From positions 5,673,563-5,737,562 of the forward strand of contig OZ004594.1 of assembly GCA_963924555.1 (NCBI GenBank): 64,000 nucleotides of DNA, read 5' to 3'. The notes beneath the pieces were generated by a model that saw only the letters and a list, made by a program, of their open reading frames with translations, had not been told where the DNA came from and did not search any database. Positions 22,501-33,501 of this stretch are shown piece after piece. Source of the DNA: Crambe crambe. Taxonomy: Eukaryota > Porifera > Demospongiae > Poecilosclerida > Crambeidae. Every line of letters starts with the position of its first letter. The stretch's first letter is position 1. Both the position numbers and the translations under genes were made by a program.

Positions 22501-25500
22501 CTCTACTTCACTATTCGAGCACTCGGAACACTAGCTAATCTTTCGACGCCATTTTGAAGCGCACGTCGGTAGGGGGCCGGGCTTATGGGCGGAGCCACGT
22601 AAGCTTAGCTAGGTCTTCGTTTAGCTAGCTATTATTCTTATCTGATGGTGTTCCAGTCACTCCTTGCTGAATTGCAGTACAGATGCTCATCTTATAGTAG
22701 TATTATAGCCAGTACTTGGCTGTAGTGTAGTCAGCTCACTTCACTATGCTATGCACATGTCATTAAGCTACATCGCTGTTGCTGTAAAGTTTTATATTAA
22801 ATAATAGACAAAACTTAATAGCTAAACAAATTCTTCAACCAGAGACTGTGTATGTACCTACAAAAGAAAAGTTTTATGTAGAGCTGGCTTTGTATAGTAC
22901 TGTACTGTAGACTCGTGTCAAATTAATAATCACTGCATGCATACTCTCAGTTGAAGTGACAGTCAATACTGCCACTCAATTCTTTACATACACAACTTAC
23001 ATTCAACTTCAAGCACTAAGAAAAAAGGATAGAAACAAGTGAATGCAAAAAATTTCTTCTAAATAAAAAGGTTAAGTAGGGATAGCTTAAATCTAGCTGG
23101 GCTATATAATGTACTGCAGCCTCGTATGAAAACAATCCCTACTTTTACAACTGCCATAGCTAGCTATAGGTAGTGGATGTAAATGTAGGGATTGTTTTCA
23201 TACGAGGCTGCAGTACATTATATAGCCCAGCTAGATTTAAGCTATCCCTACTTAACCTTTTTATTTAGAAGAAATTTTTTGCATTCACTTGTATAAATAA
23301 GTATAAAAGCACAAATAACATGCACTGTATGCTGCTCTACTTGGTATGTTGGTTATGCTTGAAAAAAAAATATACACAAAAAAACACAAGATTAGTACAA
23401 AAACAAATTATACCAAGCAGTAACATTTAAATAATCAAAGTTCAAAGTGCGTTTCTTCCCTGAGTACATCAGTGGTTCGTTGCCATCATGTATCTCTAAA
23501 GCAACTTCGTGCTTATGAACTTACTCTACTTCATTTTCAGAATGCGCATCACATCAGAAATTGTACTACCTTCTGCATGTTGTTCTTTACCATAATTATA
23601 GATCATATGCCACAATCTTATTGAGCAAATACTTTTTTCTTGAGCGAGTTTGATGTCTGGTTCTTATACCAAGTTATGGAAGTCTTGTGGCCATCACAGT
23701 CACTCCAATTGCAAGGTTTGCAAAAAATGTAGGCTATTCTGGAGGTGATGGTAGACCCAAGATAGGCCCGAGGCAGTGAGGGTTACTCCATAGGCTGTAT
23801 CTCTGAGGGTTAGGGAGTAAATCATTACCAGCTTACCTACATCCACCCGAGTAGTCTCATCATAATAACGAATCATGCCATACAAATTGACTCCTCCTGC
23901 CACCACTTCCACTACAACACATTATCATCCCTACTGCACCTCCACAAATAACGTATAATAAGCATTACATCATTCACCTGCACGTAATTTTACGTATTAT
24001 TACGTGTTTACACTCTACACTCCAAAATGCCCCAGGCATACTAGTTCCCTGCTCATGCATATAGGAATACTTGCTCACTTGCTGTCAGAATTAATGTTGC
24101 ATATTTGCCCTAGTATATTTTGTGCTGAATTATGCCATACCACTTGACTTCCCCCTGCCACCACAACACATTATCTACCGGCACCACAAGACCAAAGATA
24201 CTTTCACACCCTACCCTATAACTATTATTATTGTAATAAATAATGTATAAATAGGTATAATAAGCACATGTGCTGGATGCTGCTCTATTGATAAGTCGGT
24301 TACGCTTGGAAAAAATAAATAAATAAATAAATAAATAAATAAAGAAAAAGAAGAGCCTGTTAATATACCTCCACGCTGTATACTCTATAACTTACCCTGT
24401 TATAAGAATATCATAAGTAGTGGGTTCTGAGGCTCGGACACAACCACCCATAGCAGGCCATTCTTTGAGGCTTTTATGTTCATGTGCAGGAGGACTCACA
24501 ATATTAACTTCATGTAGAGACTCATATATTTGAGAGTTGCAATTTTCATACAATTTGACACATGTAACTGGAGATGCATGTAAACAGAACAAGTATGGCT
24601 TGCGAATGAGTGGACACCTAAGAGAGAATCAGATTGATAAAAAAAGCTCTAACCCATAATGAAAGACACAAACACAATAGTGTCATTAGTTTTCCTCAGC
24701 CACACATACACCTGACCCCAGATTGATGTTACATTTTAGCTCCTACCAGATCAGGCACACACCAACTACATAAATAACTGGTTAATTTTATAGGTGACTG
24801 CTAGATAGATCTTTACAGCACCAAGACTTCTGTTATCCCATACACTGTGTCATGGGCCAGCCTGTTGCCCTGGGGTGAACTTCTCTTATTTTGAGTGAGC
24901 TGAGAAGCTTCCCTAACTGTCTTGTTTAGAGGAAGTATCTATGTATGAATGTCTGTATGTCCTAATATGCAACCACATTCTGGTGGTTTAGCTAGTTGGC
25001 AGCAGTTATTAGAACTTGAGCAAGATGATCAATAAAATAAGGAATCTGTCTATGTTAAACACCCTCTCATGTCTTCACCTAGCAGAGCACAGGTGAGATA
25101 CCTAGATACATATTAATTGTGGATTGCTAGCAAGCTACGTAGGTCATTGGTAAATACTGGTAAATGCATAATGAGCATGCTACAATGCGCAAGCTTGGTA
25201 TTCATTATCTAAACATCTTTTTACTATGCAACTGCCTGCCTGGCTAGAACAGCAACTTACATACTTCCAAAAGCAAATATTAGCAAAGGAGTTGAAGCAC
25301 AAATGAGTCGGAGCCTATATAATTTATTTGCTTGGTCGCAAGAGTACTTTCATGCTTTCATGCTACTGAAATATACGAAGAGGGTAGCTACCTGTCGTTC
25401 AATGAATCAAGGGGCGCATTGAGGTTAAAATACCAGGTTGGGTGCTATTTTAGTAAAGGTAAAGGATCATAGCGCTGAGTAATGTGGCACGTATCAATTT

Positions 25501-28500
25501 GTAGTATTTGACTGAAATAATGATAAGCAAAATAGTGATTAGAAAAGCATATGAAAAAAAAAAAAAGAAGCTTCATCATACCCACAAGGTATTCTACCAA
25601 TAATCTAAATGCTATCCCTCCAAGGTTTTGACAAATACAGCAAAACATTAAAGAAAAATATGTATGTACATACAAATACTAGTTATGAATAAAACCTATA
25701 ATTTACTAGTTCATGCCTTTTTTGACATGAAGTAAGTGCACACATGGTGAAGTACCTAGCTGTATGTACATGCAGTGCAATTGAGCTAAGAGCTTAACTT
25801 TTTTCCCCACAAATATTACGAGGTAACAAGTACACAAAAGTACACATGTACATACTCACTTGGGTGCTTCCAAGTCAAATGCTGCTAATTCCTGTTCACA
25901 TAACACAAAAAGAGAACTGCCTCTTAATGTGCTTGGATCTAAGCATACAAGTAAAGCAAGTAAAGACGGCAACTGTATACGTATATAATTGGTATATAAT
26001 TATAGTGAAGAGTATACGTTTGATCCATAAAATTTCACTAAGGACAGGAAATACAGCAGGGTTTGAGCTAGAAAATTTCATTTGACAAAGATGTTAATTT
26101 GGTTGATATAGATTTTGCTAAAAATGTGGCTTCATGCATGCAATAAGTATTTAACTTTGGGGGAGGGGGAAACAGTGACTCCAGGGGGGAATTGACCTGC
26201 TTTCCCCCCCCCCCCCCCCCCCCCCCCCCCAGATCAAGCACTGAACAGGGTTGGTAGAAATACAGGCTTGAACCAATGCCTTAAAAATCATGGGCAGAAC
26301 TCTGACATGAATACAACTTATCTATGTGGGCTTTGTCTATAATAGCTCTGCGTGTTTGCTAATAGTATTAAGACAACTCCATGCAGGACACTAAAAGTAT
26401 GTATGTAGGCATCAACAGCCTCACAATTTGGAGGCTAGATTAAATAATATTGGGGATCTTTCCAACAAGGCCAGACTATATCATTGCCATGCTATTAACA
26501 CACTTCATTTCACAGAAATGTTTTTCCCCTGATTTTTCTCTCTTTATGGTTATATGTATGCATGCATAAAAGAGTTCATTCTTCTATATGTATGCAGGAA
26601 CAGATGAAAGAAGTTTCTGGAGTAAGCAGTTATTTATCAGCGAGACAAGGCTTGAAGTGTTGAGCTATACTTGGAGGTCAAGGATGCATGAAATAGAGTC
26701 TACCGGTAGATGGATCAGGGAATCTAAAATCCCAGAGCTAGTTTAGCTAGTATTATTATAATTTCAAATAATTGGATATCAAATACATGCACATGCGTAT
26801 TATCGAAAAAACACCCTCCAATAATTAAGTTAGTTGAGTACTGTGCTTTATAGCTTTTTCTTCGACAAGCTAACTATTCCTACTTCACTCCCATAACAGG
26901 CCAAGATAAGATATAAAGGGAATGAAGTAGGAATAGTAAGCTCGTAGTTGGTGATGGGTAAGGGGTTACTTGACTTGTTGCTGAATTTTTTTGAACCACA
27001 CATAGCCATCCCTACTTTTCTTTTTTAATATTTTTCCTTGTTAATGCAGATATAATGAAAATATGGTGCATGTATATAGAATAGTTATAGTCTCAGAGAT
27101 ACTTAATTATTACTTTGTAACTATTGCTCATTTTATTATAGGCAACTGGATGCCCAAATATGTATTGTAGCTACGCAGTTCATCAGTGTTTTCATCATAA
27201 TTATTGTACGTATGAGCCAAAATGAATCCATCTAGAAGGATAGAGCTATACAGTTTAATATTGTCACCATGATTTTGTATAATTTTACTGGTGTTATGCA
27301 CTGTACCAGATATACTTGATTAGTGCTGCATCAAGGCTTGATTCATAACCAGACCAGTGCCATGGGTTTATCCTCTGAGCATCGAGAGACCAATATCGAG
27401 AGAGAAAGCTCAGCAGTCAGATGCGAGGTTAAGGTCCAAGAATCACGTGCACAGGGGTGGGGCATATTCTATAAAATGTCTGCCACGTTGTAGGCTGAAG
27501 GCTATATAGCAGGTTGGAAATAACTATTTTCGAACACATCGAGTTAAAGGTAAAGGATTATAGTGGAGCTATTTTTAAGTAGTTTGGTCCATTTGTTTCC
27601 ATTCATTGCTGCTACATGTTATATCTAAAGACAAATTTAACTGTTTGTTGTTCCTACTTTCCCAGGGAAAGCCCTAAAGTTGTTAATATTTGATGACCCA
27701 ATACCCACCAGTTAATGGAGGAGAAATTAATAGGCATTGTATCATATTTTCTGAGTATGAACTTTAGTGTTCATATTTCTTTAAGTATGAACTTGATTGC
27801 TATAAGATAGCCACAATACAGAATTGTGATATATTACCAGCCAGTAAGTCAGCATAGTAATTTTATATTATTATTATTATTATTTAAAGTATGTCCCAGT
27901 CCAGTCAGTACTACTAATCATCCACCTGAGAAAAATTTACCTGAAACAGTCACAAAGTCCACCACTGGTGATGTGAAATCTAAGGCAACATGATCAGCAC
28001 CTTGAATTACAGTCACTGTATGATGATCATCTGTCTGATCTACTGGTAACCCCCCAGCAAACACGATTAAAGGATTGGCGTCCGTGTTCAACCACTCTAC
28101 TTTAGTGATAGCATCACAATCATTTCCTGTACAATATAGGATCGATCATTCAGTAACATCAAATATATACCAAACTAGCATAATTGGGCTGCCAATGTCC
28201 AGGTCTCCTAAAAAATCTCTAGCTTGCTTCTGGAAGAGAACTTTCTAAGGTCTATTTTTATTTAAAGGTGATTAAGCCTAGCAATTACAAATACATGCAC
28301 TCATCAAGTCCATAATAATTATGTATATATGTACATATATGTATTGATATTGTAATACTCTATTACTGAAGGATATTAAAATAAATGAGTGATGTAGGAA
28401 TGACTGGTTTCAAAAGCTGGCTGAATAATGGACAAGATTATACTACTTAAGATGAAGCATGTACAGTACCCAAATTCTATTTCCAGCTCTCTTCAGTAAG

Positions 28501-31500
28501 TCGAGAAGGCTGCAAATGTAGTCAGTTTATGTGTATAATAGTTTGCCGTTAATAAACTGTGATGGGAAAAAGAGACGAGATCATTGCATCATACATATAA
28601 CTGCACACTTGCATAGGTATTATACTGATTCTACTGTCAAATTTTCTGTCTTGATATTCACTCGTGTATGTCTGTCACTGTTTGAAGGTTAACTGCTACA
28701 TAAGTAAATAGCTGTCACTCATTGAGGCAAGGAAGGCTAAGTGCTCAAACCTTTAGCTATGAGCTCAACTCAACAATAAACCTTGATGCTCAAAGAGTTG
28801 AATAAACCTATTGATAAAAAGACAGATAAAGAGCAACATCCAAAGCACTGAATTATTAGCTAGGCTGGTGAAGATAGAAATAAGCAAGGGACCAGCAAGC
28901 CTAGGTCGGTGAAGACAGCAAGGAGCCAGACACTGCATTAAGTCTAGGCTGCAACAAGTAACCAGTGAAGAGAGCAACAAGGAGCCACAGACACCAGATA
29001 GAGTTTCATGAGTTACATACCTACGTATCCTAGCTAGCTATTTCTTCTGTCATACACATTAACTGCCATTTACTATATACAGTGAACCATATATGTTCAG
29101 AATCTGAACCAAATTACCTTTCTGAATCAAATGAACATATCATAGTTGGCTATAAACCTCCAACATGCTTATACTTCTTTTTTGTACAGCAGTGACAATG
29201 GAATCAGTTAGCCACTGAGTATGCATACATTAATTTTATAGAAGTTAAATAAGTCTTAATCACAATCCTCATAATATTACTGATAGTTTCACACACTCCT
29301 GACTTACTACATACCATAATGGAGAATTGGTCCTTCACTTGGAGTGCTACTAGTGAGACCCCAGTAGTAAAGACTAGAGTTGGAGTGAGAGGTAACAAAT
29401 TTGAATCCTTCATTCTGCCAAGACACACTCTCAAGTGGCTTGTATTATAAGAAGAGGTAGACAAGGTAAACACACTCTCATAACCATCTTAAACTCATAC
29501 CTGCATACAATCTTGGATGTTGGCGGGAAAATTCTTAGTTGGAAGACCACGTTCGAAGTCCCACAAAACAATAATTCCTTTCTCAAAACCAATGAGAATG
29601 AGATTATGGTTGATAGGACACAGCTCCAGACTAACTATTCGTCCAGGATGACTCTTTGATGATGGCTGAACACTGCAAACACAAAATTACAGTAGCCCCA
29701 CTATAACAGTTTCTGTATGTATAGGTGTGTTCTTTGTTGTTGTTGTTTTTGAAAGCTTGCACTATGGAAGCAGCATGTAGGTGTATTCTTTAACACTAAT
29801 TCAAACCTATACCTGCTGTGCATGCATGCATGAAGCTACAAGATTATGTTATCAAAAGTTGATTTAATGACATTTACCAGCAAATGACTTAATGAGTATG
29901 TATATAGGAACCTACATCTACACATGCAGAGTTTGTACTATAAAAATGCAAACATAATAGTACAATCAATGGAGAAATAGAAAATGAAACATTCTGAACA
30001 ATGGAAGTGCAGTGCACCATGTTGCTCATAATGCACAGATACAGTATATAAGACTCAGGAGCAATAGTGAATGATGTATGTACACCACATTATTTATATG
30101 ATCACCTGGGTCTGTATACCCAACCATGTAGGCAATGACAACTAATTCTATGAGACTTACAGAGTAGTGGCATTGTTCCAGTATACAACTTCAGAATCAA
30201 GACGGAATAACTTCACATCCAAAATGTACAAGTTTCCTCCTTCTGTTCCAATATAAAAGTGACCACTATGCTTGGACAAGCAGCATTTTGTGATGGCCTT
30301 GCCACTGCAATAATTATGTATCATTAATATGAACATCGTTTATAAGCTGCCTGACAAGTCAGATGACAGAGTTTATACAACTCTCATAGAATTAATACCT
30401 ATCTACGTATGTAGGGACAGACATTATTACTCACACACAAGCTTTTTAAAGTAACAAAGGTTACAGTATAGTATTTTTTTTCCTCTTTTACCATATTATC
30501 AGTTAGGGAGTTCAAAATTACTAAGGTAAGTTGTATACTACTTCAGTATACTAAATAAAGTGATGATGGCGTCATTTCCTTCCATCCCATCATGTGTCCA
30601 AGAATCTGAGCAGTGCTTTCACAGCTCTTTCACTCATCATTCCTGTTTTGTCAAAAAATTCTATACTGGAAGTTGGTGAAATTTTCACTTTTTAGGAAAT
30701 TAGTAAAACAAGCAATTCATTTGAATTTTCCATATATCACACACAATTTCTTAGTACTGCTTTGCAAGCATGCAGTCTCTGAGGTCAGTTTCCAAATATC
30801 TTCATGAACGCATTTATGGATACCTTCAAATTTAATTCAATGGTGTAAGTCCTGCCATCCTAACCATAGGCTTTCTCTGCAAAAAAATATTTGTACTTAT
30901 ATATCACAAGTACAATACAGAATGTATTGCAACGGGAATACAGCCATGAACTTGAACAGCTCCGAAAATAGTGTTTAATGAGCCTCCAGCTCAATACCTA
31001 CTTATGTTACAGTTTTTGTCCAGCTACACATCATAGTTGAAAGGCATTCCCTTTCATAACGTGTAGATAATAGTTAGACAACGAGACCTAGGGATCTAAG
31101 TTATTTGGAGACCCGAGGGCCCTGGGCTGTAGCGACCTGAGCGCAGCGAGGGCGCTACTAAGGGCCCGAGGGTCTCTAAATAACTTAGATCCCGTTGGTC
31201 AAGTTGCCTAACTTATTTAAAACATAGCAACATAGTTTTGGAACTTAGACTAAAGTAGAAAGGCTTCAAATGAATCGCTAAAGTTAGCTACTCAGCCATG
31301 AAAGCTTCGTGCACGGAAAATCCAGCAGCTGAAAATAACCAGAACTAAGGTAGGCTTTCTAGCTTATACGCTTGAAAATATGAACTAACTAAGCTTTCTA
31401 CACTACCTTCGGTACCTTGTTACTCTTTTCTAGGCTTCAGGAGGCGAGAAACTAGCTTTCACCATAATCTTCTAACACAGGCCCACCAGGCGGGGTTGGT

Positions 31501-33283
31501 TGGTTACTATCAATATTTCTAATTGCTGCCCATCACAGGGTACTAAGTGCCTTTAGCTACAATAGTAGGTTTACTAAGTGCCATAGGCTATTAGTAAACC
31601 CTGGTAGGTTACTAAAGAAAATAATTAGGTCTACAAACAAGGTAACTGTGTTTTATATCAAAATGTACAAATACCTAGACTGTTAATGGTATCCTGAGCT
31701 GTGCAGTTACAATAACTCTCTGAGCAAAGGGAAGCCAGGCTACAAAGACTGAGGCTGAACCAGCAGAGAGGCTGAATTGGAGTCCTAAGAGAGAATCCAT
31801 TGTTGCAAATATGTTATTGCATCCTAATTAATGATTGCCTCATAGATATGCCAGGCTTTACTCAAAGTGCCATGCATTTCGTGCACTCTGAGTTCATACC
31901 ATCCCTACCTCTAAGCAGCATGTCCTGCCGACAATGTTCATTTCTTCTGCTGTCTTACTGGCACAATGGGCTCTTTCTCTCTCAATATAGGCATGTGTTA
32001 CCAATGGTACTGAGGCTCACTCAGATTGCCCAGAGATACCATGTGTAATAGAAATCAAGAGAGATAGATTATTATAAGCTACTGGTGACTGCCAAAACCA
32101 AAAAACAGCCACATATATTATATTCACCAATCAAGGAAACATAAGGAAATGTATTACATTTCAGGAATCTGAATATTAACCAATAAATTTTACCCACACA
32201 AACATATTATTATATATTATGTACGCCGGGCAATTTAACAGAAGATCATGTGCATAATGAAGTCACTCCTACATGAAAACTAACAGCATCACATGCTTAA
32301 ACTCTGTCAGTAATACCTTGGTTTCATTATTAACTTCATCAAAATTCTGGGAAGCACTTTACATACATATGCACCATAGTGTACTTAAAGGGTAGAAATA
32401 CTCACCCTTCAGACTCCAATTTAAAGTCTTTAGTACGAGAGAGTGTAGGTTGACCTTCTGTAGACAGTTCCCATGTACTCACAGTGTTGTTTGCTGACAC
32501 TGAAATGATTTGATGAATGCCAGAGATCATAAAAAGAGCAGTTATTGACGATCTGTTCTCTGACACTGCTCTAAATTCGACTCCAGGACGGCCATATATA
32601 CGCAACTCTCCATATTTTGTACCAATAGCCAGGAGCTGGGTCTCAGGATCATAAGCAAAGGAAGTAGGTCCATTAGGAAAACCATGATACGTTGTCTAAA
32701 AGATAAAGTAAATAGTTAGTTTCCCCTCCATGTCCGGCTGCATACATGGGAATCAACTGTAATACTGTTTACATTCTTGCACACCACTGTAGTTACATAC
32801 TGCAGTCCTGATAATGAAGACCATTATGTGCTAGGTAGGAAAAAATCCCTTTCCATACAGGATATATCATTATTAGGTACTGCAATATAAATTCATGCTA
32901 TATGCTTAACACATCAGTTCCTCACATAAACAATGTAATAGGTGTGTCAAATCACCAGAGTATAAAAAGTGATAGGTCTATATGCTCTAGCTACACTAAT
33001 CCAAACCTTTGCACCCGTTTAACATGCCCAGATTGGCTTGCCAAGAAAATAATAGCCTCTGCATATGGGCCATATTCGTGCAAAGTGGGAAAGGGTTGAA
33101 GATTGTCCTCCCTTTGTTATTGATGTTGAGAGTGTCCTTCATTATCTGTTTTGTGCTGATTTAAGTGCATTTACAGATAGCTAGCTACCTTTTTTTTTAA
33201 AGCTACAGACTTACCTTTCTAAACGTGAAGTGATCAGAGGAGAGTTCTTCGATCTTATTATGCTTGCTTTTAACTTTAGGCAT
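16531..33283 (-). CDS. LLGL: Lethal giant larvae (Lgl) WD40 polarity protein with SNARE-like tail (19 exons, 1129 aa)
   Basis: Lgl is a cortical scaffold that opposes aPKC in cell polarity and binds SNARE/exocytic machinery. Exons (minus): 33283-33215, 32695-32406, 30304-30161, 29672-29501, 29438-29315, 28126-27941, 25938-25860, 24617-24396, 20965-20659, 20223-20033, 19973-19860, 19799-19580, 19422-19242, 19038-18564, 18348-18152, 17129-16992, 16926-16899, 16837-16702, 16647-16531. All phases match and the total is 3390 nt. Hallmarks: HGFPNGPTSFAYDPE, GRPGVEF, ITGHENGMVKFWD, WPPYYQASSYDPFEDDPRL, LPAGFQANFYLQCMP and the aPKC-target block HSLRRSIRDSFRQRRHS (S636, S640, S644, S651). WPP...DDPRL and this block indicate Lgl rather than tomosyn, though SSKSHPG is tomosyn-like. 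The tail is Ser/Asp-rich, then 38 residues resembling tomosyn's R-SNARE motif. The exon 13 acceptor (ATAAAG) is weak. Introns hold repeats. Head-to-head with the TBC gene. Confidence 0.93.
21240..21760. repeat. Lgl intron duplication, copy 1
   Basis: Blocks such as GCGTGTTTCTTCCC, CATCATGGATCTCTAAAG, AAGTCTTGTGGCCATCA, AAGGTTTGCAAAAATGTA and CCCCCTGCCACTA recur in the same order at 23445-24235, inside the same intron. This is an old intragenic duplication or two copies of one element. Confidence 0.6.
21770..22020. repeat. Dispersed ~250-bp repeat, forward copy
   Basis: It starts at the palindrome AGAGAGTGCGCTAGCACTCTCT, then TAAGTAGGGATGGC and AAAGGTCATAAGAC, and ends in an (ATA)n run. A reverse-complement copy lies at 56785-57045. 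It is an intronic insertion in Lgl. Confidence 0.65.
22054..22415. mobile_element. 362-bp MITE with 9-bp target duplication
   Basis: Inverted ends of about 90 bp start TAGTCTGGCG and continue through CCAGCCCCAAGCACTTCCGG and GGTCTGGTAACACACAATAC. The flanks are perfect 9-bp direct repeats CTGGCTATA at 22045-22053 and 22416-22424. A 9-bp duplication is typical of Mutator-like elements (established); the assignment is inference. The interior has TGACGT/ACGTCA-type palindromes and no transposase. Confidence 0.85.
23036..23291. mobile_element. Near-perfect 256-bp palindromic MITE in Lgl intron
   Basis: Two ~120-bp arms starting CAAGTGAATGCAAAAAATTT are almost exact reverse complements across a ~12-bp loop near 23156-23167. 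They share the end TTTATTTAGAAGAAATTTTTTGC with copies near 45180 and 61020. Such identity between arms points to recent insertion or gene conversion. Confidence 0.85.
23445..24235. repeat. Lgl intron duplication, copy 2
   Basis: Same block order as 21240-21760 with extra inserted sequence. A minus-strand open stretch at 23700-23912 (EVVAGGVNLYGMIRYYDE) ends at a GTAAGC-like site and may be remnant coding sequence of an inserted element. It is not needed for the Lgl frame. Confidence 0.55.
24308..24345. repeat. (AAAT)n microsatellite
   Basis: About eight units of AATA/AAAT in a row within the Lgl intron. Confidence 0.8.
26204..26230. repeat. Poly(C) tract of 27
   Basis: An uninterrupted run of 27 C in an Lgl intron, preceded by G-rich sequence (GGGGGAGGGGG at 26159). 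The transcribed strand of Lgl would carry poly(G). Confidence 0.85.
26862..27055. mobile_element. Partial copy of the GTTGGTGATGGGTAA palindromic MITE
   Basis: Shares CTATTCCTACTTCACTCCC, GTAGTTGGTGATGGGTAA, GGGTTACTTGACT and the CATCCCTACTTTTC end with the full hairpin at 41562-41832. The left arm is shortened. Confidence 0.65.
31091..31193. repeat. 103-bp palindrome in Lgl intron
   Basis: GGGATCTAAGTTATTTGGAG then ACCCGAGGGCCCT faces its inverse AGGGCCCGAGGGT...AACTTAGATCCC across a GC-rich loop with GAGCGCAGCGAGGGCGC. Arms are ~33 bp with one or two mismatches. It is a small foldback or MITE, and GC-rich in AT-rich surroundings. Confidence 0.75.
31220..32400. other. Intronic stretch of Lgl without visible features
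   Basis: The sequence between Lgl exons 2 and 3 shows no conserved frames on either strand; the short open frames (for example 31800-32048) have no recognisable domains. Confidence 0.4.
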
Positions 33284-33501
33284 ATTCCCGGCTAAGCTAA
33301 GATAGTACCAACTAGCTATGAAGTTTACGTTATGTCCTATTTTTTTTATTATTATTTTTTTTTTTTACAACTTTTTATTAAGGAAATACGCTAAGCTAGC
33401 CCCGCCCAAAGTGAATATGGAAGTCCTTTTGTGGATACAGATGTACAAAAGCTAGCTAATTCACATGAAAGAGGCATGATCATCGATCTTCATCTGACGA
33501 A
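33284..33501. promoter_or_regulatory. Putative shared bidirectional promoter, Lgl / TBC1D16
   Basis: Only 218 bp separate the two divergent start codons. The interval holds a long T-rich tract (about 33340-33366) and a CCCCGCCCA GC-box-like site near 33401-33409. No TATA box is placed consistently for either gene. The function is inferred from spacing. Confidence 0.5.

Noticed and set aside
16531-33283. Calling the WD40 gene tomosyn (STXBP5)
   Set aside because: GRPGVEF, SSKSHPG and the SNARE-like tail fit tomosyn, but the WPP...DDPRL segment, the LPAGFQ..LQC segment and the HSLRRSIRDSFR block are specific to Lgl.
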